Origin: Desertimonas flava
GTDB lineage: Bacteria > Actinomycetota > Acidimicrobiia > Acidimicrobiales > Ilumatobacteraceae
Assembly (NCBI RefSeq): GCF_003426815.1
Contig: NZ_QKYK01000023.1
Coordinates: 29,186 to 93,185 of the forward strand
Length of the DNA: 64,000 nt
Direction: 5' to 3'
Numbering within the stretch: the stretch's first letter is position 1; every line of letters begins with the position of its first letter. Below are positions 28,876 through 37,410 of this stretch, one piece after another. Position numbers and translations under genes: made by a program. Under the pieces are notes generated by a model, which saw only the letters and a program-made list of their open reading frames with translations, was not told where the DNA came from and did no database searches.

Positions 28876-29668
28876 CGCGGTGGTCGCCGTCCTCGTCGGT
28901 GCCGGCGGGTAGGGCGACGACGTACTGGCCGTCACGGGTGAACGAGACCACCCGGGCACCGCTGGTGAGTGGACCGCCCAGTTCCTCGCGTAGCCGGAGG
29001 CGCCATTCGGCGGCAGCCGTCGGGTCGGTGCGGCGCAGCACCACGATGTCCTCGGGCGTCGGCACGGCCACGGCGCCGGGCGGGACCGCAGCGGCGACGC
29101 GCGGCTGCTCGTCGGGCCCGTCGGTGCGCCACGCGGCGAGCAGGCGATCGCTCGGATCGGTGCCGTTGAGGGCGTCGTTCATCTGCCCGTAGAAGTCGAC
29201 GAGGTAGTCGTCGATCGTCGCGCCGAGCACGGCGATGTTGAACCAGGCGTTGCGGCGAACGAGCGGGTCGAACGTCCAGGTCACCCACGGGAGGTCGTGG
29301 TCGGCCGCCCAGTGTCGTTGGTGCAGCTTCATGTGCCGGCCGAGGCCGGTCTGGCGCACACCGGGCAGGATGCCGGTGATGTGGCTGTGCAGGGCCAGAT
29401 CGCCGCGATGGCGACCGAGGAAGCCGAGCGAGCCGCCCACCATGCGATCGTGCTGGAACGCGCCGGCGACGTAACCGCCGGTGTGACCCATCGCCCGCAG
29501 CAGCTCGACGCCGACGATCGGCGTCACCGAGCCCCAGACCTGGTTGAACAACACGGTGAGGCGGCGCAGGTCGGCGGGATCCGAGAGCACTTTGATGTGG
29601 ACGCGGTCGTCGGGGTCGTCGCGATCGTCGCTCGGGGAGGTGGGGAGAGATTCGGGGAGTTCAGTCAT
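28865..29668 (-). CDS. GNAT-like acetyltransferase family protein
   Basis: 267 residues from ATG 29668, which overlaps the end of the upstream gene by 8 bp. Residues 24-150 follow the GNAT pattern: VHIKVLSDPADLRRLTVLFN, then GGYVAGAFQHDRMVGGSLGF and the acetyl-CoA loop GVRQTGLGRHMKLHQRHWA. The sequence resembles a large-GNAT group annotated only as predicted acetyltransferases. The C-terminal 100 residues (WRTDGPDEQPRV..., LPAGTDEDGDH) have no recognised domain. Substrate unknown. It is translationally coupled to the membrane protein upstream, and convergent with SCP2. Confidence 0.65.
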   Translation of the reverse strand: MTELPESLPTSPSDDRDDPDDRVHIKVLSDPADLRRLTVLFNQVWGSVTPIVGVELLRAMGHTGGYVAGAFQHDRMVGGSLGFLGRHRGDLALHSHITGILPGVRQTGLGRHMKLHQRHWAADHDLPWVTWTFDPLVRRNAWFNIAVLGATIDDYLVDFYGQMNDALNGTDPSDRLLAAWRTDGPDEQPRVAAAVPPGAVAVPTPEDIVVLRRTDPTAAAEWRLRLREELGGPLTSGARVVSFTRDGQYVVALPAGTDEDGDHRATR

Positions 29669-30875
29669 CGTCGTTCCCATCATGGCCGCGCAGCGCCCGT
29701 CGGTAGAGCACCCGGACGGCCAGCGCCCGCCGGAGCTCGGGCCCGACGTCGTCGGCGAACTCGTCGCGATAGGTCGCGTCGGTCGAGAGCACGACGGTGA
29801 AGTACATGCCTGTGAACGCTCCGAGGAAGGCCGAGACACGGAGCAGCGGCTCGGTGAGCACCAGGTCCCGGCCACCGAGATGGAACGTGGCGAACGTGTG
29901 CACGGCGGACTCGTCGAGCGCGGTCCAGCCGGCGATCGTGTCGAGGGGGATGGCGAGCACGCCGAACCCGACGAAGAACGCCGTCATCGCCACCGCCACC
30001 GCGGTGATCTGGATCCCCTGGGAGAAGAGCGCGACGAGGCCGATGTTGAGGCGTTGCCGCAATGCCGGCCGGTCCGGTTCCGGCGGGAGGTCGGGGTCGG
30101 GACCCACCGCCTCGTACAACGCCTGGCCGGCCTCCACGTCGGCCAGCGTCTCGACGTCGCGCCACGAGGCGAACGTGTTGAGCGACCGCATGAGCGTGGG
30201 CACCCTGGTCACCACGAACACGGCGCCGAAGAGGAAGAAGATGCCGAGGACGATCAGGTAGGCCGGCCCGACGAGGCGGCCGGCCATCTGCCACACCTCG
30301 GCGTTGATGAACAGGAACGTCATGAACAGCAGGAGCAGCGGCAGCGCGCGGAAGGCGACGTTGACGAACACACCCAGCAGGTCGCGGGTGTTCTCCGCCG
30401 CCCAGCGCACCAGCGCCGGAACGCCGTAGCTGGTGAGTGCCCAGACGAGGGCCAGCAGGCCGACGCCCTCGAGGATCGTCTGGATGCCGTCGCCCGGCTG
30501 GCCGAGGACGAAGGACGGGACGGCGGGCGTGAGGACCAGCACGGCGAGCTCCGCCGGCCCGATGGCCTCGGGACGGCCGAACGCCGGCTCGTGACGGATC
30601 AGGTTGGACACGACAAGCGTGACGGCGAGCACGGCGACGACGACGATGGCGACGAGCAGGTTGTGCTGCCACGTCCAGCGGCTGATGTCGAGGGCGTTGA
30701 GCCCGAGGAGCAGGTAGCCGACGATCAGCAGCGGCAGCGCCCGGCCCCAGATGTCCCACACCGACTCGTGCCGCTCGACGAAGTGGGGGAGGCCCCGTTG
30801 CACGAACCAGAGCTCCGCCTCGTCGAGTGCCGCGGCGATCGTGGCGTCGGCAGCGCGGGGAGTGGCGGGCGTCAC
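29661..30875 (-). CDS. Polytopic membrane protein of unknown function
   Basis: 404 residues from GTG 30875, with TACCGT 8 nt upstream. About seven to nine hydrophobic helices are visible, for example ALPLLIVGYLLLGLNALDIS, NLLVAIVVVAVLAVTLVVSN, AFRALPLLLLFMTFLFINAE and PAYLIVLGIFFLFGAVFVVT. A cytoplasmic central insertion (ASWRDVETLADVEAGQALYE) precedes the last helices. There is no transporter signature. Related proteins occur in actinobacteria without an assigned function. Divergent from serA with an 87-bp gap. Confidence 0.75.
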   Translation of the reverse strand: MTPATPRAADATIAAALDEAELWFVQRGLPHFVERHESVWDIWGRALPLLIVGYLLLGLNALDISRWTWQHNLLVAIVVVAVLAVTLVVSNLIRHEPAFGRPEAIGPAELAVLVLTPAVPSFVLGQPGDGIQTILEGVGLLALVWALTSYGVPALVRWAAENTRDLLGVFVNVAFRALPLLLLFMTFLFINAEVWQMAGRLVGPAYLIVLGIFFLFGAVFVVTRVPTLMRSLNTFASWRDVETLADVEAGQALYEAVGPDPDLPPEPDRPALRQRLNIGLVALFSQGIQITAVAVAMTAFFVGFGVLAIPLDTIAGWTALDESAVHTFATFHLGGRDLVLTEPLLRVSAFLGAFTGMYFTVVLSTDATYRDEFADDVGPELRRALAVRVLYRRALRGHDGNDDD

Positions 30876-30962
30876 GGCTGGTGACGGTAGTTGGGCACAG
30901 GGAGTGAACTTTGCGTCCAACCCGTTGTGACGAAGGTGAGTGGAGCGGTAAGGATTTCGGAC

Positions 30963-32555
30963 ATGGCCCGCATCCTCGTCACCGAAGAGATCGCCGACGG
31001 AGGCCTCGACCGGCTCCGCGCCGTCGGCCACACCGTGGACGTGCGTACCGGGCTGTCCGCCTCCGAATTGCTGACCGAGATCGTCGGTGCCCACGCCCTG
31101 ATCATCCGCTCGGCCACCAACGTCGACCGGGCGGTCCTCGAGGCGGCCACCGATCTGCTCGTCGTCGGCCGAGCCGGCATCGGCCTCGACAACGTCGACG
31201 TCGAGGCGGCCACCGAGCGCGGCGTGATGGTCGTCAACGCCCCGCAGTCGAACATCGTGTCGGCGGCCGAACACACGATGGCCCTACTGCTCGCCCAGGC
31301 CCGCAACGTGGCCCAGGCCCACTCGGCACTGGTCGCCGGCCGCTGGGAGCGCAGCAAGTGGGAGGGCGTCGAGCTCGCCGACAAGACCCTCGGCATCGTC
31401 GGCCTCGGCCGCATCGGCAAGCTGGTCGCCGATCGCGCCCGCGGGTTCGGCATGCGCCTCGTCGCCTACGACCCGTTCGTGTCGGCCGAGAAGGCCCGCT
31501 CCGGCGGGGTCGAGCTGATGCCGCTCGATCAGGTCGTCGCCGAAGCCGACTTCCTCACGATCCACCTGCCCCGCACACCCGAAACCGTCGGTCTGATCGG
31601 TCGCGACCTGCTCCTCAAGGCCAAGCCGTCGCTGCGCGTCATCAACGTCGCCCGCGGTGGGATCGTGGACGAGGAGGCGCTCGCCGAGGCGATCCGCGAC
31701 GGTGTGATCGCCGGCGCCGCGCTCGACGTGTTCGTGTCCGAGCCCACCACCGAGTCGCCGTTGTTCCAGCTGGACAGCGTGACGGTCACGCCGCACCTCG
31801 GGGCCAGCACCCGCGAGGCGCAGGACAAGGCGGGCGACACGATCGCCGACATGGTGCAGCTCGCCCTGGCCGGCGACTTCGTCCCATTCGCCGTCAACCT
31901 CGCCGCGGCCGAGGCCCACGAGTCGCTGCGTCCGTTCCTGCCCCTGGCCGAGCGGCTCGGGTCGCTGTTCGGCTCGCTCGTCGGCGCGGGTCTGGGCGGT
32001 GCCCAGGGTACTCGGTTGCCATCGTCGATCGAGATCGTGGTCGAGGGTGACATCGGCGCCCACGACAACCGCATCGTCGGCCTGTCGGTGCTCAAGGGCC
32101 TGTTCTCGGGCGTGTCGAGCGACCCCGTCACCTACGTCAACGCGCCGCAGCGGGCCAAGGAAGCCGGTCTCGACGTCCGCGAGGTGTCGTCCACGACGTC
32201 GGCCGACTACGTCAACCTGATCACCATCAAGGGTGGCGGCCACGAGATCGCCGGCACGCTCGCCGGTCGCCGCGGTGAGCAGCGGATCGTCCTCGTCGAC
32301 GGGCACACGTTCGACGTCCCGCCCGCCGACGACATGGTGATGATCACCAACGACGACCGGCCCGGCGTGATCGGCACCGTCGGCACCATGCTCGGCGAAG
32401 CCGGCGTCAACATCGCCGACATGGACGTCGGCCGCAGCGAGACCGACGGCCTCGCCGTGATGCTCATCGCGCCGACGTCCGAGGTGGCGCCCGAGGTGCT
32501 CGACGCCCTCCGCGCCGCGCCTGGGATCGTCAGCGTGGCGTCGCTGACCAGCTGA
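30963..32555 (+). CDS. serA: D-3-phosphoglycerate dehydrogenase SerA
   Basis: First enzyme of serine synthesis, oxidising 3-phosphoglycerate with NAD; 530 residues, the long actinobacterial type. The nucleotide fold has GIVGLGRIGKLVADRARGFG, catalytic R in RAGIGLDNVDVEAA, NVARGGIVDEEAL and the histidine in HLGASTREAQ. An intervening ASB domain (about 320-450) and a C-terminal ACT domain (MVMITNDDRPGVIGTVGTML) allow serine feedback. GGTAAGGA precedes ATG 30963. The final codons lie within the first unit of a 29-bp tandem repeat. Confidence 0.96.
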   Translation: MARILVTEEIADGGLDRLRAVGHTVDVRTGLSASELLTEIVGAHALIIRSATNVDRAVLEAATDLLVVGRAGIGLDNVDVEAATERGVMVVNAPQSNIVSAAEHTMALLLAQARNVAQAHSALVAGRWERSKWEGVELADKTLGIVGLGRIGKLVADRARGFGMRLVAYDPFVSAEKARSGGVELMPLDQVVAEADFLTIHLPRTPETVGLIGRDLLLKAKPSLRVINVARGGIVDEEALAEAIRDGVIAGAALDVFVSEPTTESPLFQLDSVTVTPHLGASTREAQDKAGDTIADMVQLALAGDFVPFAVNLAAAEAHESLRPFLPLAERLGSLFGSLVGAGLGGAQGTRLPSSIEIVVEGDIGAHDNRIVGLSVLKGLFSGVSSDPVTYVNAPQRAKEAGLDVREVSSTTSADYVNLITIKGGGHEIAGTLAGRRGEQRIVLVDGHTFDVPPADDMVMITNDDRPGVIGTVGTMLGEAGVNIADMDVGRSETDGLAVMLIAPTSEVAPEVLDALRAAPGIVSVASLTS

Positions 32556-32643
32556 GCGTCAGCGTGGCGTCGCTGACCAGCTGAGCGTCAGCGTGGCGTC
32601 GCTGACCAGCTGAGCGTCAGCGTGGCGTCGCTGACCAGCTGAG
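32528..32643 (+). repeat. Four 29-bp units spanning the serA stop codon
   Basis: Four identical 29-bp units (32528-32556, 32557-32585, 32586-32614, 32615-32643) plus a 4-bp fragment. Unit one contains the last serA codons and TGA; the others repeat them downstream. Every unit carries a perfect GTCAGCG-TGGCGT-CGCTGAC hairpin, so transcripts reading through would carry four tandem stem-loops. Here 29 is not a multiple of three, so frame is not kept. Confidence 0.95.
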
Positions 32644-32686
32644 CGTCGCGTTTGGGTCGCGCGACGGCTGCTGCCAGGATGAAGCC

Positions 32687-34966
32687 GTGAAGCCGGCTCC
32701 ACGCGTCGACCAAGGTGACGAGCATCTGAAGGTCACCGCACCGAAGGGGTACGCCGCCGGGATTCCGGCGGTCGTCGAGTCGGTGCGCCAGCTGGTGGAT
32801 CACCTCGGCGTGGCCAAGGCGGCGCGCACCATGCTGCGCATCAACCAGCCCGACGGGTTCGACTGCCCGGGGTGCGCATGGCCCGAGGACAACCTCAACG
32901 GTCACCGGACGAGCCGCTTCGAGTTCTGCGAGAACGGCGCCAAGGCGATCGCCGAGGAGGCGACCGACCGCAGGATCACCGCCGACTTCTTCGCCGAGCA
33001 CTCGATCGCCTCGCTCGCCGAGCGGTCCGACTACTGGCTCGGGCAGCAGGGCCGGCTGACCGAGCCGATGTACCGGCCGGCGGGGGCGACGCACTACGAG
33101 CCGATCTCGTGGGAAGCGGCGTTCGCGCGGATCGGCGGCGCGTTGCGTGCCCTGTCGTCGCCCGATCGGGCTGTGTTCTACACGTCGGGTCGCACGAGTA
33201 ACGAGGCGGCATTCTCGTACCAGCTGTTCGTCCGTGCCCTGGGCACCAACAACCTGCCCGACTGCTCGAACATGTGCCACGAGTCGAGTGGCGTCGCCCT
33301 CACCGAGACGATCGGGATCGGCAAGGGCACGGTGACCATCGAGGACATCCACGACGCCGGGTTGCTCGTCATCATCGGTCAGAACCCGGGGACGAACCAC
33401 CCGCGCATGCTCAGCGCCCTCGAGACGGCCAAGCGCCGCGGGGCGAAGGTCGTGTCGATCAATCCGTTGCCGGAGGCGGGGTTGATGCAGTTCCGCAACC
33501 CGCAGACCGTGCGGGGCCTCGCCCGCCGCGGCACCGCGCTGTCCGACCTTCACCTCCCGGTGGCGGTCGGCGCCGACCTCGCCCTGTTCCAGCTCGTCAA
33601 CGCCCGTCTGGCCGCGTCCGGGTCGGTCGACCGGGCCTTCGTCGACGCCTCCTGCGACGGCTTCGACGAGCTCACCACCCACCTCGCCGGCCTCGACCAC
33701 GACGCCCTGCTCGCCGCCACCGGACTGACGGCCGGCGACGTCGACGCGTTCGTGGAGCTGGTCGCCGGTCACGAGCGCATCGTCGCCTGCTGGGCGATGG
33801 GTCTCACGCAGCACCGGCAGGCCGTCGCGACCATCCGCGAGGTCGCCAACACGCTGTTGCTACGCGGGGCGATCGGCAAGCGAGGCGCCGGATTGTGCCC
33901 CGTGCGCGGGCACAGCAACGTCCAGGGCGACCGCACGATGGGCATCTACGAACGGCCGTCGCCGGCGTTCCTCGACGCCCTCGCCGACCGCTTCGGGTTC
34001 GAACCGCCGCGCGCACACGGGTTCGACACCGTCGAGGCGATCGCCGCCATGGCAGCCGGCGACGTCGACGTCTTCGTGGCGATGGGCGGCAACTTCGTGT
34101 CCGCCGCGCCCGACACCGAGGCCACGGCCGCGGCGATGGAGCGTTGCGCGCTCACCGTGCAGGTGTCGACCAAGCTCAACCGGTCGCACGTGCGGTGCGG
34201 GACCGAGGCGCTCATCCTCCCGTGCCTGGGACGCACCGAGCGGGACTCACGGGGCCCGGAGCAGCGCTTCGTCACCGTCGAGGACTCGATGGGCGTCGTG
34301 CACGCGACGCGCGGCCGCAACGACCCGGCGTCGCCGCACCTGCGCAGCGAGGTCGACATCGTCGCCGGCATCGCCGCCGCCGCACTCGACGCCTCCGTCG
34401 TGGACTGGACCGACTGGGGGCGCGACTATGCGGCGATCCGCGATCACATCGCCGCGGTGGTTCCTGGCTTCGAGGACTTCAACCGGCGGGTGGTCGAGCC
34501 GGGCGGCTTCGCCTTGCCCAACGGGCCGCGCGACAGTCGCACGTTCGCCACGGCCACGGGACGGGCCCGCCTGACGGTGAACACGTTCGAGCCGATCAAG
34601 GTGCCGCCCGGTCGCCTGTTGTTGCAGACGGTGCGGTCCCACGACCAGTACAACACCACCATCTACGGCCTCGACGATCGCTATCGGGGGATCCATGACG
34701 GCCGGCGCGTCGTGTTCGTCAACGCCGACGACATCACCGCCCTCGGCCACGCCGACGGCGACGTGGTGGACGTCGTCAGCGAGTGGCGCGACGGCTCCGA
34801 GCGGCGGGCCGAACGCTTCCGCATCGTGTCCTACCCGACGCCGAGGGGCTGCTGCGCCGCCTACTTCCCCGAGGCCAACGTGCTCGTGCCGCTCGACAGC
34901 GTGGCCGAAGGCAGCCGCACGCCGACCTCGAAGGCGATCGTCGTCCGGCTGGAGCGGCGAGGGTAG
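32687..34966 (+). CDS. FdhF/YdeP-type molybdopterin oxidoreductase
   Basis: 759 residues of the formate-dehydrogenase-like YdeP subgroup. The N-terminus has GFDCPGCAWPEDN and FEFCENGAKAI, supplying three cysteines of the iron-sulfur site. The molybdopterin regions NLPDCSNMCHESSGVALTET (likely Mo-ligand cysteine), IIGQNPGTNHPRMLSALETA and VRGHSNVQGDRTMGIYERPS follow. The C-terminal molydopterin-dinucleotide domain includes LLLQTVRSHDQYNTTIYGLD. In E. coli YdeP is linked to acid resistance but the reaction is unknown. The GTG at 32687 has CAGGAT 6 nt upstream; an ATG at 32680 opens only a three-codon frame. modABC lies 1.4 kb downstream. Confidence 0.85.
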   Translation: MKPAPRVDQGDEHLKVTAPKGYAAGIPAVVESVRQLVDHLGVAKAARTMLRINQPDGFDCPGCAWPEDNLNGHRTSRFEFCENGAKAIAEEATDRRITADFFAEHSIASLAERSDYWLGQQGRLTEPMYRPAGATHYEPISWEAAFARIGGALRALSSPDRAVFYTSGRTSNEAAFSYQLFVRALGTNNLPDCSNMCHESSGVALTETIGIGKGTVTIEDIHDAGLLVIIGQNPGTNHPRMLSALETAKRRGAKVVSINPLPEAGLMQFRNPQTVRGLARRGTALSDLHLPVAVGADLALFQLVNARLAASGSVDRAFVDASCDGFDELTTHLAGLDHDALLAATGLTAGDVDAFVELVAGHERIVACWAMGLTQHRQAVATIREVANTLLLRGAIGKRGAGLCPVRGHSNVQGDRTMGIYERPSPAFLDALADRFGFEPPRAHGFDTVEAIAAMAAGDVDVFVAMGGNFVSAAPDTEATAAAMERCALTVQVSTKLNRSHVRCGTEALILPCLGRTERDSRGPEQRFVTVEDSMGVVHATRGRNDPASPHLRSEVDIVAGIAAAALDASVVDWTDWGRDYAAIRDHIAAVVPGFEDFNRRVVEPGGFALPNGPRDSRTFATATGRARLTVNTFEPIKVPPGRLLLQTVRSHDQYNTTIYGLDDRYRGIHDGRRVVFVNADDITALGHADGDVVDVVSEWRDGSERRAERFRIVSYPTPRGCCAAYFPEANVLVPLDSVAEGSRTPTSKAIVVRLERRG

Positions 34967-34978
34967 GGCGACGTTCGC

Positions 34979-35584
34979 TCAGGAGTCCGCGCCGCGCACG
35001 AGTCCGGCGACGAGCGTGTCGAGCACGAGGTCGACCTCTGTCCTGGCGACGGCCGGATCGTCGGCGCGGGCGATGAACAGCGACGCACCGTAGAGGCCGC
35101 CGAGCGCCACGTAGGCGAGGGCGTCGAGCGCCAGTTCGCCGAAGCGGGCGCTGCCGAGGAGCGGATCGAGCACGCGGCGCAGCATGGGTAGCTCGACGGG
35201 GTCGATGCCGACCTCGAGCACACCGGTCTGGAGGACCGACACGCTCTCGAGGACGACGATCCGGCGGAACGCCGGCTCCAGGCAGCCATCGAGGAAGGCG
35301 CCGAGGCCGGCGCGCACCGATGCCATCGGCTCGGTCTGGGCAGCAGCCGCGGCGAGGACCTTGGTCACCACCTCGGCCTCCACCGTCTCGTACACGGCGC
35401 GGAACAGCGCCTCCTTCCCCGGGAAGTGGTGGTAGAGGGCACCGCGGGCCACGCCGGCCTCGCGGATCACGTCGTCGATCGATGTCGCCGCGTAGCCGCG
35501 CTCGGTGAAGTTGCGCCGGGCGATGTCGATGAGGAGCGATCGCGTGGCCTCGGCCTGGCGGACCCGGAGGGGCTTGACGTCCAC
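34979..35584 (-). CDS. TetR-family regulator
   Basis: 201 residues. The HTH reads ATSIDDVIREAGVARGALYH followed by HFPGKEALF; the C-terminal ligand domain is of the common TetR_C type. GTG 35584 is chosen because a TACCAT -10 box (35591-35596) ends exactly 6 nt upstream and the HTH begins 30 residues in. Two tandem palindromes at 35601-35635 lie just upstream, so it is probably autoregulated and controls the divergent DUF2867 gene. Ligand unknown. Confidence 0.88.
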   Translation of the reverse strand: MDVKPLRVRQAEATRSLLIDIARRNFTERGYAATSIDDVIREAGVARGALYHHFPGKEALFRAVYETVEAEVVTKVLAAAAAQTEPMASVRAGLGAFLDGCLEPAFRRIVVLESVSVLQTGVLEVGIDPVELPMLRRVLDPLLGSARFGELALDALAYVALGGLYGASLFIARADDPAVARTEVDLVLDTLVAGLVRGADS

Positions 35585-35590
35585 GGCCTG

Positions 35591-35635
35591 ATGGTAGCAG
35601 ACTGACCAGCAGTCGGTCACCGACCGACAGTCGGT
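35591..35635. promoter_or_regulatory. Tandem TetR operators and regulator -10 box
   Basis: Two palindromes of the same design lie 18 bp apart: ACTGAC-CAGCA-GTCGGT (35601-35617) and ACCGAC-CGACA-GTCGGT (35619-35635). They sit between the TetR gene and the DUF2867 gene, directly upstream of the regulator's TACCAT box, so bound repressor would cover both promoters. Confidence 0.8.
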
Positions 35636-35685
35636 CAACCACCACAGGGCACTGACCGATCTGACGCCGAACTGACGGAGGCAAC

Positions 35686-36336
35686 ATGGGCCGAACGCTG
35701 GCCAGCGCACACACCTCGCAGCCGTGGCGGATCCACGAGATCGCCCACGACTTCCGCCTCGAGGACGTCTGGGTCCTCCGAACGCCCGGTGCCACGGCGG
35801 ACGACTTCGAACACTTCGTCGGGCTGATGCACACGCTCGATCTCGAGAACGGCGGGCGGGCGCGGGCGGCGAGGGCGTTGTTCGCACTTCGCTGGATGCT
35901 CGGTCGGGTCTTCGGCTGGGATGGCGAAGCGGCGAGCGGCTGGTCCCCGTCGCTGCGGATCCGCGTCCCGGCCGCATTGGCCGCCACGACCGGCCGCGTC
36001 GACGAGCCGGCGAGCTCGCCGTTCACCACGCTGTTCTGCCTCGAGCGTGAGTACGCCGCCGAGATGGTCAACTCGACCATGCACGGTGTCGTGCATCTCG
36101 GGTGGGTGGCGGACGGTGACGGTGGGTACCGCGGGCAGCTGGCGGTGCTCGTGAAGCCCAAGGGCCCGCTGGGCCGGCTCTACATGGCGCTCATCAAACC
36201 GTTTCGCTACGCGATCGTCTATCCGGCGATGACGCGTCACATCGAGCGGGCGTGGCGGGCACGACCGGTGGTCGATGGCGCCTGGGTGGCGACGGAGGTC
36301 GAGCCGGTGCCGGAGCCGGTGCCGGAGCCGGTATAG
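35686..36336 (+). CDS. DUF2867-like protein
   Basis: 216 residues. ATG 35686 follows GGAGGCAAC, a strong ribosome site. The sequence AHDFRLEDVWVLRTPGATAD, then LRWMLGRVFGWDG, LEREYAAEMVNSTMHGVVHL and LGRLYMALIKPFRYAIVYPA fits the DUF2867 group of actinobacteria, whose function is unknown. It may bind a hydrophobic ligand, by analogy with START-like folds, but this is only a guess. It ends in a VPEPVPEPVPEPV tail made by a 12-bp tandem repeat. Probably repressed by the divergent TetR. Confidence 0.7.
   Translation: MGRTLASAHTSQPWRIHEIAHDFRLEDVWVLRTPGATADDFEHFVGLMHTLDLENGGRARAARALFALRWMLGRVFGWDGEAASGWSPSLRIRVPAALAATTGRVDEPASSPFTTLFCLEREYAAEMVNSTMHGVVHLGWVADGDGGYRGQLAVLVKPKGPLGRLYMALIKPFRYAIVYPAMTRHIERAWRARPVVDGAWVATEVEPVPEPVPEPV
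36301..36333 (+). repeat. 12-bp tandem repeat encoding the VPEP tail
   Basis: GAGCCGGTGCCG occurs twice, followed by a partial third copy immediately before the TAG stop, adding EPVP units to the C-terminus of the DUF2867-like protein. This is another 3'-end repeat but it stays inside the reading frame. Confidence 0.9.
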
Positions 36337-36354
36337 GTGACCCGGGCCGGGGTG

Positions 36355-37410
36355 TCAGCGGGGGTAGAGCTCGACGTCGGTGGCCTTGACGCTCGCCCAG
36401 AGCCGTTCGCCCTCGCGCACGTCGAGCTCGGCGACGGCTGCCGGCGTGACCTCGGCGACGAGGGTCAGCGCTCCGCCGAGCCGCACTCGGGCGCGGTCGT
36501 GGTGCTGGTCGACGTGGTCGACCGTCAGCTCCCACACGTTGCGCGCGCTGCCTTCGGGGTGCCGTCGATGGAGCGACACCGCCTGCGGCCGGATGGCGGC
36601 GTACGCCGGACCGGTCGCGTCGTGGGTGGCGGCGACCACCTTGCCGGACTCGCCGGTCACGAGGGTGTCGCCGTTCGCCTCGCCGGCGATCAGGTTGAGC
36701 CCGACGAGGTCGGCGACGTAGGGCGTGCGGGGGCGGGCGACGACGTCGGCCAGGGGGCCGGTCTGGGTGACGGTCCCGTGTTCGAGGATGACCACCCGAT
36801 CGGCGAGGGCGTAGGCGTCGACCGGGTCGTGGGTGACGAGGAGGCGGACGCCGTCGAACGATTCCAGGTGCCTTCGCAGATCGCGGCGGACGTCGCTGCG
36901 CGTCGACACGTCCAGCGCGGCGAGCGGCTCGTCGAGCAGGAGGAGGTGGGGATCGGTGGCCAGCGCCCGGGCGAGGGCCACGCGCTGGGCCTGGCCTCCC
37001 GAGATCGAGGCCGGACGGGCTCCGGCGTGGTCGGCGAGGCCGACTCGTTCGATCCACTCCATCGCCTTGGCCCTCGACTCGGCTCGCCCGACGCCGCGGG
37101 CGCGCAGGCCGAAGGCGACGTTCTCGAGCACCGAGAGGTTCGGGAACAGCAGGTAGTCCTGGAACACGACGCCGACCGGGCGCTGCTCGGGCGGCACGAA
37201 CACGTCGGCGCGCGGATCGTCCAGCGTGGCGCCGTCGAGGTGGACCGTGCCGTCGTCGATCGCCAGCAGTCCGGCCAGGCAGCGCAGGAGCGTCGACTTG
37301 CCCGCTCCGTTGGGGCCGAGCACGGCGACGAGTTCACCCCGCTCCACCGTCAGCGCCAGCCTGACCTGCAGCGAGCCGCGGCGGACGGACAGGTCGATGT
37401 CGAGGCTCAC
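36355..37410 (-). CDS. modC: Molybdate ABC transporter ATPase ModC
   Basis: 351 residues: an ATP-binding domain with Walker A GPNGAGKST, Q-loop VVFQDYLLFPNLSVLENVAF, signature SISGGQAQRVALARAL and Walker B LLLDEPLAALD, then a C-terminal TOBE domain (about 265-351, AAIRPQAVSLHRRHPEGSAR) that binds the oxyanion for feedback. GTG at 37410 overlaps the modB stop. The preceding genes modA and modB complete the operon. Confidence 0.9.
   Translation of the reverse strand: MSLDIDLSVRRGSLQVRLALTVERGELVAVLGPNGAGKSTLLRCLAGLLAIDDGTVHLDGATLDDPRADVFVPPEQRPVGVVFQDYLLFPNLSVLENVAFGLRARGVGRAESRAKAMEWIERVGLADHAGARPASISGGQAQRVALARALATDPHLLLLDEPLAALDVSTRSDVRRDLRRHLESFDGVRLLVTHDPVDAYALADRVVILEHGTVTQTGPLADVVARPRTPYVADLVGLNLIAGEANGDTLVTGESGKVVAATHDATGPAYAAIRPQAVSLHRRHPEGSARNVWELTVDHVDQHHDRARVRLGGALTLVAEVTPAAVAELDVREGERLWASVKATDVELYPR

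Noticed and set aside
32528..32643. CRISPR or phage attachment site at the serA repeats
   Set aside because: No spacers, no integrase or other phage genes, and the first unit is part of serA itself.
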